Positions 1 through 5,595 are shown, counted from the stretch's first letter. The stretch is 8,079 nt of DNA from Nitrospirota bacterium (GCA_003233615.1 QIMB01000421.1:1-8079), one strand, 5' to 3'. Notes: a model not told the origin generated them from the letters alone. Numbers and translations are program-made.

Positions 1-2
1 AT

Positions 3-200
3 ATCGATGTAAATCGTGAAACCGTCAGTCGATGGGCGAAAGGCCATGCCGAAATTCCGTTGACGGCCACCCGCATTGTAACGTTTCTTATCCAGAAGCG
101 TGGCGCAGTTCTCAGTTTATGTGATCTGACCGGCAACATGGTTCGTCCACGGGCAAATGCCGGCTTTGCCTGTCTGGGGTCCCGCCATAGAACGGAATAA
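3..200 (+). CDS. C-terminal end of a helix-turn-helix DNA-binding protein (5' end outside window)
   Basis: An open frame enters from the left edge and runs 65 codons to a TAA at 198-200. Its first visible residues, IDVNRETVSRWAKGHAEIP, look like the recognition helix of an XRE/Cro-type helix-turn-helix (pattern V-x-R-x-T-V-x-R-W-x-x-G), followed by a short helical stretch, LTATRIVTFLIQKRG. Proteins of this shape are small transcriptional regulators or antitoxins of the HigA/MqsA kind. Since the next genes are toxin-antitoxin genes, an antitoxin role is possible, but it is inferred from context only. The final 20 or so residues resemble nothing I recognise and may be a read-through tail. The start, the full length and any partner gene lie outside the window. 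Confidence 0.6.
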   Translation: MDVNRETVSRWAKGHAEIPLTATRIVTFLIQKRGAVLSLCDLTGNMVRPRANAGFACLGSRHRTE

Positions 201-267
201 ATCGTACGTTAAGGATGCTTTCATCAGTATTTCGTTCATCACTGAGTTCCAAAACAGCATTTTTATG

Positions 268-296
268 TACACACAACGTACGGATTGTGATAGAGT
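268..296 (+). promoter_or_regulatory. Candidate promoter and operator of the TacA/TacT-type operon
   Basis: A weak sigma70-like pair is visible: TACACA (268-273) and TAGAGT (291-296), each 4 of 6 matches to consensus, with a 17-nt spacer. Between and beside them lies an inverted repeat, CACAA (272-276) and TTGTG (285-289), with 8 nt between the arms. Ribbon-helix-helix antitoxins usually repress their own promoter through such repeats, so this is a plausible autoregulatory site. The promoter boxes are poor matches and the call is tentative. Confidence 0.3.
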
Positions 297-305
297 AGAA
301 GAAAG

Positions 306-311
306 AAGGAG
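306..311 (+). promoter_or_regulatory. Ribosome binding site that fixes the antitoxin start
   Basis: AAGGAG at 306-311 lies 8 nt before the ATG at 320, a normal distance. A TTG in the same frame at 314 would be only 2 nt away and is therefore unlikely to be the start. Confidence 0.75.
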
Positions 312-319
312 ATTTGCCG

Positions 320-595
320 ATGGCCAGAATAGATACTAAAGAGCGCATTGATATTCGCCTGCCTGTCGTGGCGAAGCAGTTGTTGCAACAAGCCGCTGCT
401 GCCAGTCACAAGTCCGTCACAGAGTTTTTACTTCATCACGGATTAAATGCGGCTTCTCGAACGTTAGCTGATCGGCAATTATTTGAATTGAATGCAAAAG
501 ATTGGAAAGCGTTTCAAGCGGTATTTGACCGTCCTGTCAAAAGCAAGCCACGCCTGCGAAAATTGCTTTCTGAGAAGAGTATTCTTGAACCGTGA
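320..595 (+). CDS. Type II antitoxin, DUF1778 / TacA-like ribbon-helix-helix protein
   Basis: This 91-residue protein begins MARIDTKERIDIRLP, the typical N-terminal beta strand of DUF1778 antitoxins (RIDIRLP, then two helices containing AASHKSVTEFLL). Members pair with GNAT acetyltransferase toxins of the TacT/AtaT type: the N-terminal ribbon-helix-helix dimer binds the operator, and the C-terminal tail, here FELNAKDWKAFQAVFDRPVK (about residues 52-71), wraps the toxin. That tail motif, W-x-x-F-x-x-x-F-D-R-P, is characteristic of the family. The start was chosen from the AAGGAG site 8 nt upstream. The stop codon overlaps the toxin's GTG start by 3 nt (592-595), showing translational coupling. 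The antitoxin is intact while its toxin is broken, so it now has no functional partner here, though it may still repress the promoter or neutralise a related toxin elsewhere. Confidence 0.9.
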   Translation: MARIDTKERIDIRLPVVAKQLLQQAAAASHKSVTEFLLHHGLNAASRTLADRQLFELNAKDWKAFQAVFDRPVKSKPRLRKLLSEKSILEP

Positions 596-936
596 ATTCC
601 AAGCCTGCCTTCTCTCCAATAGAAAAACTCACAGCTTCTCATAAAGTCGAAACGTTTGATTGTGGTTCTGGTGCGCTCAATAGTTATTTGCAGCGATATG
701 CACTGCTCAATCAGAACAACAATGCGGCCCAAACCTATGTGACCGGCAAGGGGAAAACGGTCATGGGGTTTTACACATTGATTGTAGGCTCCGTCAGTCA
801 CGAGCATGCCCCGGAACGGGTTCAAAAGGGACTGGCCAAACACCCTGTCCCGGTTATGATTTTGGCCCGATTAGCGGTTGAACATCGTGCACAGGGGCAA
901 GGACTTGGAAAGGCGTTAGGGCCTGTCACAAAATAA
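592..936 (+). pseudogene. GNAT toxin (TacT-like), N-terminal fragment cut by an insertion sequence
   Basis: The first 109 codons (592-918) are genuine TacT-family sequence: FDCGSGALNSYL near residue 22, VMGFYTLIVGSV near 57, and PVPVMILARLAVEHRAQGQGLG near 85-106. The last block includes the acetyl-CoA pyrophosphate-binding motif Q-x-x-G-x-G (QGQGLG). TacT enzymes acetylate the amino group of charged tRNAs and stop translation. Directly after GKAL the frame enters the insertion sequence, adds GPVTK and stops at 934-936. The fragment lacks the C-terminal half of the GNAT fold, including the catalytic tyrosine, so it should be inactive. The start is a GTG overlapping the antitoxin stop. Joined to 2217-2399, the gene gives 169 residues, a normal length for the family. 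Confidence 0.92.
916..918. repeat. Left copy of the 3-bp target duplication (TTA)
   Basis: TTA stands immediately before the left inverted end of the insertion sequence, and the same TTA follows the right end at 2214-2216. Deleting the element plus one copy restores the toxin reading frame exactly (K-A-L-L-K-D), which independently supports a 3-bp duplication. Confidence 0.85.
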
Positions 937-949
937 CTTGATGTTCTTG
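919..949 (+). repeat. Left terminal inverted repeat of the insertion sequence
   Basis: It starts GGGCCTGTCACAAAATAA and pairs with 2183-2213 read in reverse complement, which starts GGGTCTGTCCCAAAATAA. Similarity stops sharply after position 31. Confidence 0.93.
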
Positions 950-953
950 CGAC

Positions 954-2159
954 TTATGATTTCCTCGGCTTGATTGTGTAGTTCCACTCGCCATGAAATG
1001 TATTCTTCACTAATCTGATTTCATTCATTTCAATATCTGACACTTTCTTGCCTTTCTTGTAATTTTTTTTATCCAATCTTGCTTTTACTCTCAGCCCCGT
1101 CTTGGTCGTTGTTGATGCTATTAAATTAATAATGACTTGATAACTGGTCAATGGTTTTCCTCTCCAGTTCATACTGATGAAAGAGAACAATCTATGTTCA
1201 ATCTTGTTCCATTTACTCGTCCCTGGAGGAAAGTGACTGACCGATATCTCTATCTCTCGGGCATCAGCAAAACGTTGAAGTTCTTTTTTCCACAGTCGCA
1301 GCCGATATCCATTGCTTCCACCAGCGTCAGCACAAATTAATAACTTTTTTGAATTAGGGTAACGCCGATTGCCTATGTACTGCCACCAGTATCGAATACT
1401 TGATACAGCAAATTCGGCGGTATCTGCTGTTATGCCCACATTCACCCAGCCAGAATCATCGCCGACATCGTAAATACCATAAGGAATGGCTTTGGGTACT
1501 TGAGGATCGGGAAAATCGTGGCCATTTACTTCAATCGCCCCTTGTTTTTTATGCCACTCCCGTCCTTCATTTTTATATTCTCCAACCAATTCCTTCTTCT
1601 TCGTGTCTACCGAAATGACTGGATTGTCTTGAGATAAAAATCTCTGACAACTCCTACTAATGAAGCGAAACTGATAGTCTCTATCTGGGTGATTCTTCCC
1701 CTCTTTTGTTTTGCGATTACCCTGAAGGCTGTATTCCATTTTGCGTAAGATCCGTGCAACGGATTGCCTACTAACAGAGTAGCCTTCCTTATCCAAGAAG
1801 TCAGAAATGTTGCGAACACTTTTACAAGTCCAACGCAATGGACTCTCAGGATCACCTCTTGTCTCAGGCTCAATGAGATCCTCTATACAGTTTTTAATTT
1901 CTGGATATTTCATAGTGAGCTTTTTTCTACCTGAGCCTTTGCTTCTAATTCTTGACACATCCTCATTGCCGCGCTCTATCTCGCGAATACCTCTAGTGAC
2001 AGTATTCGTGCTCATGCCTGTAATATCGGACAGAAATTTAATTCCTCCGTAACCAAGAGCAATGGCTTCGGCACCTACAAGCAACCTCTTTTGCTTTTCA
2101 TTGAGAGAAGGAAGTAATACTGAAAGTTTTTCTTTTAGTTTTCCGTCCGTTGGAGTCAT
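954..2159 (-). CDS. ISAzo13-family transposase
   Basis: This 401-residue protein is full length for the family. An N-terminal helix-turn-helix region (about 25-62, ending NTVTRGIREIE) is followed by the conserved block GDPESPLRWTCKS (102-114), then the RNase H-like DDE domain. Visible signatures are VISVDTKKKELVG (D185), LLICADAGGSNGYR (D278) and HFPPGTSKWNKIEHRLFSF (E321); these three acids are the probable metal-binding triad. The C-terminus ends in the usual WNYTIKP. It catalyses excision and insertion of its own element through the 31-bp ends. The ATG at 2159 lies 24 nt inside the right inverted repeat's inner edge and has no strong ribosome site. No frameshift or stop is seen, so the enzyme is probably functional. 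Confidence 0.95.
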   Translation of the reverse strand: MTPTDGKLKEKLSVLLPSLNEKQKRLLVGAEAIALGYGGIKFLSDITGMSTNTVTRGIREIERGNEDVSRIRSKGSGRKKLTMKYPEIKNCIEDLIEPETRGDPESPLRWTCKSVRNISDFLDKEGYSVSRQSVARILRKMEYSLQGNRKTKEGKNHPDRDYQFRFISRSCQRFLSQDNPVISVDTKKKELVGEYKNEGREWHKKQGAIEVNGHDFPDPQVPKAIPYGIYDVGDDSGWVNVGITADTAEFAVSSIRYWWQYIGNRRYPNSKKLLICADAGGSNGYRLRLWKKELQRFADAREIEISVSHFPPGTSKWNKIEHRLFSFISMNWRGKPLTSYQVIINLIASTTTKTGLRVKARLDKKNYKKGKKVSDIEMNEIRLVKNTFHGEWNYTIKPRKS

Positions 2160-2182
2160 TCAACAATGATATCGTCTTCAAT

Positions 2183-2213
2183 CAAGAACATCAAGTTATT
2201 TTGGGACAGACCC
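2183..2213 (-). repeat. Right terminal inverted repeat of the insertion sequence
   Basis: This is the reverse-complement partner of 919-949, with 29 of 31 identical positions. It ends in ACAGACCC directly before the TTA duplication. Confidence 0.93.
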
Positions 2214-2216
2214 TTA
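2214..2216. repeat. Right copy of the 3-bp target duplication (TTA)
   Basis: TTA follows the right inverted end and matches 916-918; the native toxin codons resume at CTG AAG GAT. Confidence 0.85.
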
Positions 2217-2400
2217 CTGAAGGATGCCCTATTGCGGACTGTCGAGGCTTCGGAGATTGCCGGAATACGGGCACTTTTGGTCCACGCAAAAGATGACGAT
2301 GCTAAGAGTTGGTATCAGCAGTTTGATTTTGAGATAAGCCGGACGGATGCTTTTCATCTCTTCCTGCTCATGAAAGATTTGAAGGCGCTGTTACGATAAA

Positions 2401-2544
2401 GATATTCAAGCCGTTGCAGATATTCGCGAAGGATACAGGCATAGCATATGCGGCGTTGACAGTATCTAGTACCGCATTGACAGCGATACCGTCGAGATCA
2501 TGAATATCATAGGGCGGCAGGATATCAACAAGGCACTTTCATGA
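2401..2544 (+). pseudogene. C-terminal remnant of a ParE/RelE-type toxin
   Basis: Read from 2401, one frame gives DIQAVADIREGYRHSICG, a stop (TAG at 2467-2469), then YRIDSDTVEIMNIIGRQDIN, ending at TGA 2542-2544. This matches the C-terminal half of ParE-type toxins, whose pattern is roughly I-R-x-G-Y-R, then a YRI strand, D-x-(V/I)-E-I-x-x-I, and a final R-x-D-I. The N-terminal half is absent: the similarity begins 1 nt after the stop of the GNAT toxin, so a deletion or recombination joint probably lies near 2400. No start codon or ribosome site serves the fragment. ParE/RelE toxins act on DNA gyrase or on ribosome-bound mRNA, but this relic cannot make a product. The family call rests on a short stretch recognised by eye. 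Confidence 0.7.
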
Positions 2545-2590
2545 TTTTCATCCTTTCCTACTTGGCGGCTTACAGCCTCATTCCACTTTC

Positions 2591-2619
2591 ATGTAACAGA
2601 ATGGAATATTCGGTTACAT
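2591..2619. repeat. Inverted repeat / hairpin, possible terminator
   Basis: ATGTAAC (2591-2597) pairs with GTTACAT (2613-2619). Inside, after one mismatch, GAAT (2599-2602) pairs with ATTC (2608-2611), leaving a 5-nt loop. The 11 pairs are mostly A-T, and only a short T run follows (TTTT ending at 2622). It could end transcription from the toxin remnants or be a protein-binding palindrome. Neither can be decided from the sequence. Confidence 0.4.
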
Positions 2620-2742
2620 TTTCAGCTCTGTATGCGTACCGTCGGGTAAATGTTATGCAGGAAAATGAATTTTACTGAGGGTCTAGGATTCCTGAGAAAG
2701 AGGAAAAGGGATGATTAGGTAATCTAACCAAGTCTGACACGA

Positions 2743-2932
2743 AATCCATGCCATATTTCTTTGCGTGCCGCCTGGCGGCTGGGTGTCTCACAAACGAACT
2801 GCTCGGGCGGGTGGCCCCGCGCTTTGAGATGTCCCCGTCTCACCTCTCTCAAATTCAAGGAGACCTTGAGACATGTGGCTTCAGTTGGCAGCAAGCCAAG
2901 GTTCGGTATGTATGTTAAGTCAAGCAATGACC
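2743..2932. repeat. Structured non-coding repeat, copy 1
   Basis: This copy aligns with 2975-3162 at an offset of 232 nt in its left part and 230 nt in its right part. The best-kept block is ACGAACTGCTCGGGC (2794-2808), identical in both copies; the surrounding 24 nt agree at 21 positions. CAAGCAATGAC near the right end also matches. A stem GTCTCA (2837-2842) with TGAGAC (2867-2872) is present, and TGGCTT (2876-2881) pairs with AAGCCA (2893-2898). An open frame crosses this copy, but the equivalent frame of copy 2 has a stop, so the conservation is not that of a protein. Confidence 0.65.
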
Positions 2933-2974
2933 CTAAATCGAGGATTCGATTTTGGGACGATCCGTGCGAGTGGG

Positions 2975-3162
2975 CTACAAAGCATCTTTCTTCGTGTGCC
3001 GTCTAGCGCCTATGATGTCTTACGAACGAACTGCTCGGGCAGATAGGCGCTTTAGGATCTCTTCGTCCCGCCTCTCCCAAAATTAAGTCGGCCTCGGGGC
3101 GCACATGCCTTCGGTTGGAAGCAAACCACAGGTTGTAACGTATGGCAATTCAAGCAGTGACT
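2975..3162. repeat. Structured non-coding repeat, copy 2
   Basis: This copy has a perfect 9-bp stem, AGCGCCTAT (3005-3013) with ATAGGCGCT (3043-3051), whose 29-nt loop displays the conserved ACGAACTGCTCGGGC block (3026-3040). A second stem, GTCCCG (3065-3070) with CGGGGC (3095-3100), occupies the place of copy 1's GTCTCA/TGAGAC. Both sides of the helix have changed while pairing is kept, with one G-T wobble. This suggests that a structure, as RNA or as folded single-stranded DNA, was under selection at some time. The function is unknown. Confidence 0.65.
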
Positions 3163-3195
3163 CCAAATTCAGTCTCACGTTAAACTCCCTATACT

Positions 3196-4950
3196 CTAAC
3201 TTGTCACAAATTCGTCATCTTCCAAATTAACATCTTCGCTATCCAATGGCGCCTTCCATGCATCGCCAACGATTTCCTTTATTCTTTCAACTATTAGTTG
3301 TGACCGGTTTTCAAGAAATTTCTCAAACGAATCTTTTCGCATGGAAATCTCAAAATAATCATGAGTACTCGAATATGGAATCAAACATGCCTTCAGTCTT
3401 CGCTCTAGATCTGCCAAATTCCCTTCCCTTCTATGGTTCTCCACCAACTCAATAAGATACTTATCAGGATTGTTGTTTCCAATAGTTCTATTAGTTTCTT
3501 CGGAAACAATAATTTTATTAGCTATTGAATTTAGCTTGTTCTTACTTAAGCCAGATTTATTCAATGAATACGGAAATATATGGTGGTCTTCTAAATTTCC
3601 ACTGAGGGCATTCCCGGTAATTAAATCCTCTTTTACTGTCGTTCTCATCAACGCTTGAATCGCCTTATAGCGACTATCCGAGATATGCTTAATGTCTATA
3701 ATATCATCCGTCGTAAAGTGAACCCGAGGGTATTGAATTGTTTCATTTCTTTCCAGAAAGTTGCAGAATCTTCTGAAATCATCACCAATTTTATAATTAT
3801 TAGCTGGTGATGGGTTAGCCGCTAGCGTAGAGCAAAAATACCACTTCCTAAGTGTGCCTGAGAATGCAGGCTTTGAGAGATTTCCTGGAAAACACATCAG
3901 GGTAGCTGCGATTGACACCAATGTACCATGGGGAGGCTGTGTCTTAGCTGTAGCTCCAAGTTGCTTCACCCACTCACAAGCCGCGGATAGGTGAAACGCT
4001 GCATCTGTCCATCGCTCAGTTATAAAGTCTGGTCGTAGGGTTAGAAGGACTGACCTTGTTGCTTCTGGAAACTTGTTTGCCAGATTTCTCAAAGAATAAA
4101 GGGATAGTATTTGAAGGATACGCTCTCCATCAATTTCATATTCTACCAATATGGGGTAGCTATCTTTTGAATTATCATAAAGTTCCTTAAGGTCAGGGGT
4201 AGGATAATAACGGGCAACAGCTAAATCAAATGTTGTAAGGCGTGTACCAGTCGAATTAATAGTTTCAAATACTCTGCAAACCGATTCCAAAGGTGCATCA
4301 TTGTCAAGCGCTACGAAGGGTATTGAAAATTTCCTTATTGTTTCAAAAACTCCCTTCAACCTAGCAGCAGCTTGTCGAGCAAGTGTTTTATCCGATTCGA
4401 ATTCAGGAAAGTCACCAGAGTCTTCTATGTACTCTGATATGTATACGTCACACTTCGCTTGGTCTAATGCTACATCAGTTCTAATCAGCCTATTGTTATC
4501 CTTTCTATCTGGGTTTTTCTTGCCTCGTGCTCGGCTAACAATCCAACTGGGGTTCTCATCATTAAAAACCTCGTGCATTTTTTTTAAGTCGAAATAGTAA
4601 TTTCTTATAGGATGAGCATCCAGGAAGACCCTCGCAATAGATGTCAATCGTTGTTGCCCGTCGAGAACATAATACGATTCCGAACTTGGCTCATCAAATG
4701 ATACTGAATCATCAATTTGTCCATTTTTAGGGGGGTATGTAGCATCTAATTTCCTAGACTTCAGTGGCACTTCTTCATTCCTCCCCAAAATCAATAAGGA
4801 ACCTACTGGGTAGTTTCTTGCAATAGAATCAATTAGCAACTTTGTTTGACCCTCTTTCCATGTAAAATCTCGCTGGAATTGAGGAATTAAAAAGTGCCCT
4901 GCACGTATTTTTTTTAGTAATTGTCCAATATCAAAATTAATTGTTTGCAT
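3196..4950 (-). CDS. DUF262 and HNH domain protein, GmrSD/SspE-like restriction nuclease
   Basis: This 584-residue protein opens with IPQFQRDFTW (22-31) and carries LDGQQRLTS (96-104), the DGQQR signature of DUF262 (a ParB/Srx-like fold thought to bind or hydrolyse nucleotides). FETINSTGTRLTTFDL (228-243) is a further family landmark. Near the C-terminus, EDHHIFPYSL (454-463) with NRTIGNNNP (487-495) forms an HNH/DUF1524-type nuclease motif with H456/H457 and N487. Both parts in one chain is the layout of GmrSD-fusion and SspE-type enzymes, which cut or nick modified foreign DNA. Anti-phage type IV restriction is therefore the likely job, and the preferred modification cannot be read from sequence. 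The ATG is preceded by GAGGAG 5 nt upstream. The gene looks more A+T-rich than its neighbours by eye and lies 52 nt behind a TA pair with no terminator seen between, so it may share that transcript. Confidence 0.88.
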   Translation of the reverse strand: MQTINFDIGQLLKKIRAGHFLIPQFQRDFTWKEGQTKLLIDSIARNYPVGSLLILGRNEEVPLKSRKLDATYPPKNGQIDDSVSFDEPSSESYYVLDGQQRLTSIARVFLDAHPIRNYYFDLKKMHEVFNDENPSWIVSRARGKKNPDRKDNNRLIRTDVALDQAKCDVYISEYIEDSGDFPEFESDKTLARQAAARLKGVFETIRKFSIPFVALDNDAPLESVCRVFETINSTGTRLTTFDLAVARYYPTPDLKELYDNSKDSYPILVEYEIDGERILQILSLYSLRNLANKFPEATRSVLLTLRPDFITERWTDAAFHLSAACEWVKQLGATAKTQPPHGTLVSIAATLMCFPGNLSKPAFSGTLRKWYFCSTLAANPSPANNYKIGDDFRRFCNFLERNETIQYPRVHFTTDDIIDIKHISDSRYKAIQALMRTTVKEDLITGNALSGNLEDHHIFPYSLNKSGLSKNKLNSIANKIIVSEETNRTIGNNNPDKYLIELVENHRREGNLADLERRLKACLIPYSSTHDYFEISMRKDSFEKFLENRSQLIVERIKEIVGDAWKAPLDSEDVNLEDDEFVTS

Positions 4951-4955
4951 AAATT

Positions 4956-4961
4956 CTCCTC
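4956..4961 (-). promoter_or_regulatory. Ribosome binding site of the DUF262 gene
   Basis: Read on the minus strand, GAGGAG lies 5 nt before the ATG at 4950 and supports that start. It gives the gene strong initiation of its own even if it is transcribed together with the upstream TA pair. Confidence 0.7.
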
Positions 4962-5002
4962 GGCCATGCCGATGAATCTAGCTCCTTGATAGTACACAGG
5001 CC

Positions 5003-5305
5003 TCATGAGACTAAGCGTTTTCTTATCCACTGCGGATCTCGTCCACCGTATACAACAGCTAAAATCACGACTGTGCTCTCCTCCACCAGAGAGAAAATTT
5101 TGTAGGGAAACCGCTTGATGAGGTGTCGACGAATCCCTCGATAGATTTCGGGAAATACCAAAGGCGTACGCTCTAGAAACCGAAACCCCGCATCAACCTG
5201 TAAGAGAAAGTCATGTCCCAAACCTGTTCGTTGTTTTTCATACCAATGAAATGCTTCGGACAGATCCTGTTCAGCTTCTGGACGAATGATGAGGTTAAAG
5301 ACCAT
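5003..5305 (-). CDS. ParE/RelE-family type II toxin
   Basis: This 100-residue protein has the whole ParE/RelE layout. An N-terminal strand with a two-helix hairpin (LIIRPEAEQDLSEAFHWYEK, residues 5-24, and GLGHDFLLQVDAGFRFLERTP, 28-48) is followed by the beta sheet: IRRHLIKRFPYKIFSLVEES (about 58-77), VVILAVVYGGRDP and WIRKRL at the end. Members poison gyrase or cleave translated mRNA; which applies here cannot be told. The ATG overlaps the antitoxin's end by 11 nt, and no ribosome site precedes it, so translation is probably coupled, as usual in TA operons. No truncation or stop is seen, and together with the complete antitoxin it is the only intact TA pair in the window. The DUF262 gene follows after 52 nt. 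Confidence 0.88.
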   Translation of the reverse strand: MVFNLIIRPEAEQDLSEAFHWYEKQRTGLGHDFLLQVDAGFRFLERTPLVFPEIYRGIRRHLIKRFPYKIFSLVEESTVVILAVVYGGRDPQWIRKRLVS

Positions 5306-5522
5306 GTTGGCTGGTCAATCGCTGATAGACATCTCGCCAAGGAGAACCAGCTGTGGGATCCTGATGATGGGCATGTAGTCGTTCATCAAGTAATGTCTTC
5401 TCTTCTTCCGTGAGTTCTAGTGCTTCAGCCTGACTGGCAATCGTATCCCAAATATCCTCCACCAATTGGATGCGTTCCGGTATGGATAGGCGAAGTGCAT
5501 CGGTTGCTGTCAGTTTGTTCAT
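5295..5522 (-). CDS. Addiction-module antitoxin (TIGR02574-like)
   Basis: This 75-residue protein starts MNKLTATDALRLSIPERIQ, followed by LVEDIWDTIA, an acidic helix LELTEEEKTLLDERL, HHQDP and PWRDV. It is the standard layout of the small putative addiction-module component family (TIGR02574) that sits before ParE/RelE toxins. It should neutralise the toxin encoded next and repress its own promoter. The start at 5522 was chosen because GGAG (5529-5532) lies 6 nt before it and the family begins about here. An ATG two codons earlier (5528) has the GGAG directly against it. The frame stays open upstream to 5615, but that extra segment crosses the predicted promoter and does not look like the family. 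Confidence 0.87.
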   Translation of the reverse strand: MNKLTATDALRLSIPERIQLVEDIWDTIASQAEALELTEEEKTLLDERLHAHHQDPTAGSPWRDVYQRLTSQHGL

Positions 5523-5528
5523 GGCCAT

Positions 5529-5532
5529 CTCC
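5529..5532 (-). promoter_or_regulatory. Ribosome binding site deciding the antitoxin start
   Basis: GGAG on the minus strand is 6 nt before the ATG at 5522, and 0 nt before the ATG at 5528. This favours 5522 as the start. Confidence 0.6.
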
Positions 5533-5566
5533 AATCGTTCGCAGATATTTCCCACATTCCCAAAAT

Positions 5567-5595
5567 AGTATATGTGAATCCTGATCGTAAGACAA
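5567..5595 (-). promoter_or_regulatory. Promoter of the antitoxin-toxin(-DUF262) unit
   Basis: On the minus strand TTGTCT (5590-5595) and TATACT (5567-5572) are separated by exactly 17 nt; they match consensus at 4 and 5 of 6 positions. Transcription would start near 5560, giving a leader of about 38 nt. An inverted repeat, CACAT (5553-5557) and ATGTG (5572-5576), overlaps the -10 box and the start region and is a candidate operator for the antitoxin complex. Confidence 0.65.

Larger units (their letters stand above)
919..2213 (-). mobile_element. Complete ISAzo13-family insertion sequence, 1295 bp
   Basis: The element is bounded by 31-bp terminal inverted repeats at 919-949 and 2183-2213 that match at 29 of 31 positions; the mismatches are at repeat positions 4 and 10. 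It carries one full-length transposase gene on the minus strand, and the flanks carry a TTA duplication. It lies inside a TacT-type toxin gene in the opposite orientation. The intact transposase, near-perfect ends, perfect duplication and undamaged target sequence all suggest a fairly recent insertion by an element that may still be active. The family assignment rests on the transposase sequence. Confidence 0.93.
2166..2399 (+). pseudogene. GNAT toxin (TacT-like), C-terminal fragment, fused to the IS end
   Basis: From 2217 to the TAA at 2397-2399 the sequence continues the toxin interrupted at 918: LKDALLRTVEASEIAGIRALL, then VHAKDDDAKSWYQQFDFE and HLFLLMKDL. These match the C-terminal half of TacT-type acetyltransferases. 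The tyrosine in SWYQQF would be residue 142 of the restored protein and corresponds to the catalytic tyrosine of the family. An ATG inside the insertion sequence at 2166 opens a frame that enters the fragment (MISSSIKNIKLFWDRPLLKD), so a 77-residue hybrid could be translated. It would lack the acetyl-CoA motif, and no ribosome site precedes it. I regard it as a non-functional gene remnant. Confidence 0.9.
2545..3195. other. Gene-free stretch with a hairpin and a duplicated structured repeat
   Basis: No frame in these 650 nt resembles a protein I know, and the longest open frames have no ribosome site. The stretch contains an inverted repeat (2591-2619) and two related repeat copies (about 2743-2932 and 2975-3162), described separately. 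It separates two convergent units: the toxin remnants on the plus strand and the DUF262 gene on the minus strand. Confidence 0.6.

Noticed and set aside
152..170. GGCAAA/TTTGCC hairpin as a terminator of the first gene
   Set aside because: It lies before the stop codon, has only 6 pairs and is not followed by a T run.
314..319. TTG at 314 as the antitoxin start
   Set aside because: It would lie only 2 nt from AAGGAG, whereas the ATG at 320 has normal spacing and begins the usual family N-terminus.
514..843. Open frame on the minus strand opposite the toxin
   Set aside because: It is a shadow of the antitoxin/toxin genes, with no family likeness and no ribosome site. The same holds for frames opposite the transposase, the DUF262 gene, the permease and the ATPase.
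2761..3006. An 81-codon open frame across repeat copy 1
   Set aside because: It has no ribosome site and no recognisable protein, and the corresponding frame in copy 2 is stopped. Conservation between the copies follows stems and one block, not codons.
2743..3185. Integron attC sites
   Set aside because: GTTAAGT (2914-2920) and GTTAAAC (3179-3185) fit the GTTRRRY core, and GTCTCAC/GTCTTAC resemble the other core. However, the long imperfect self-complementarity between the two ends of an attC site is missing in both copies.
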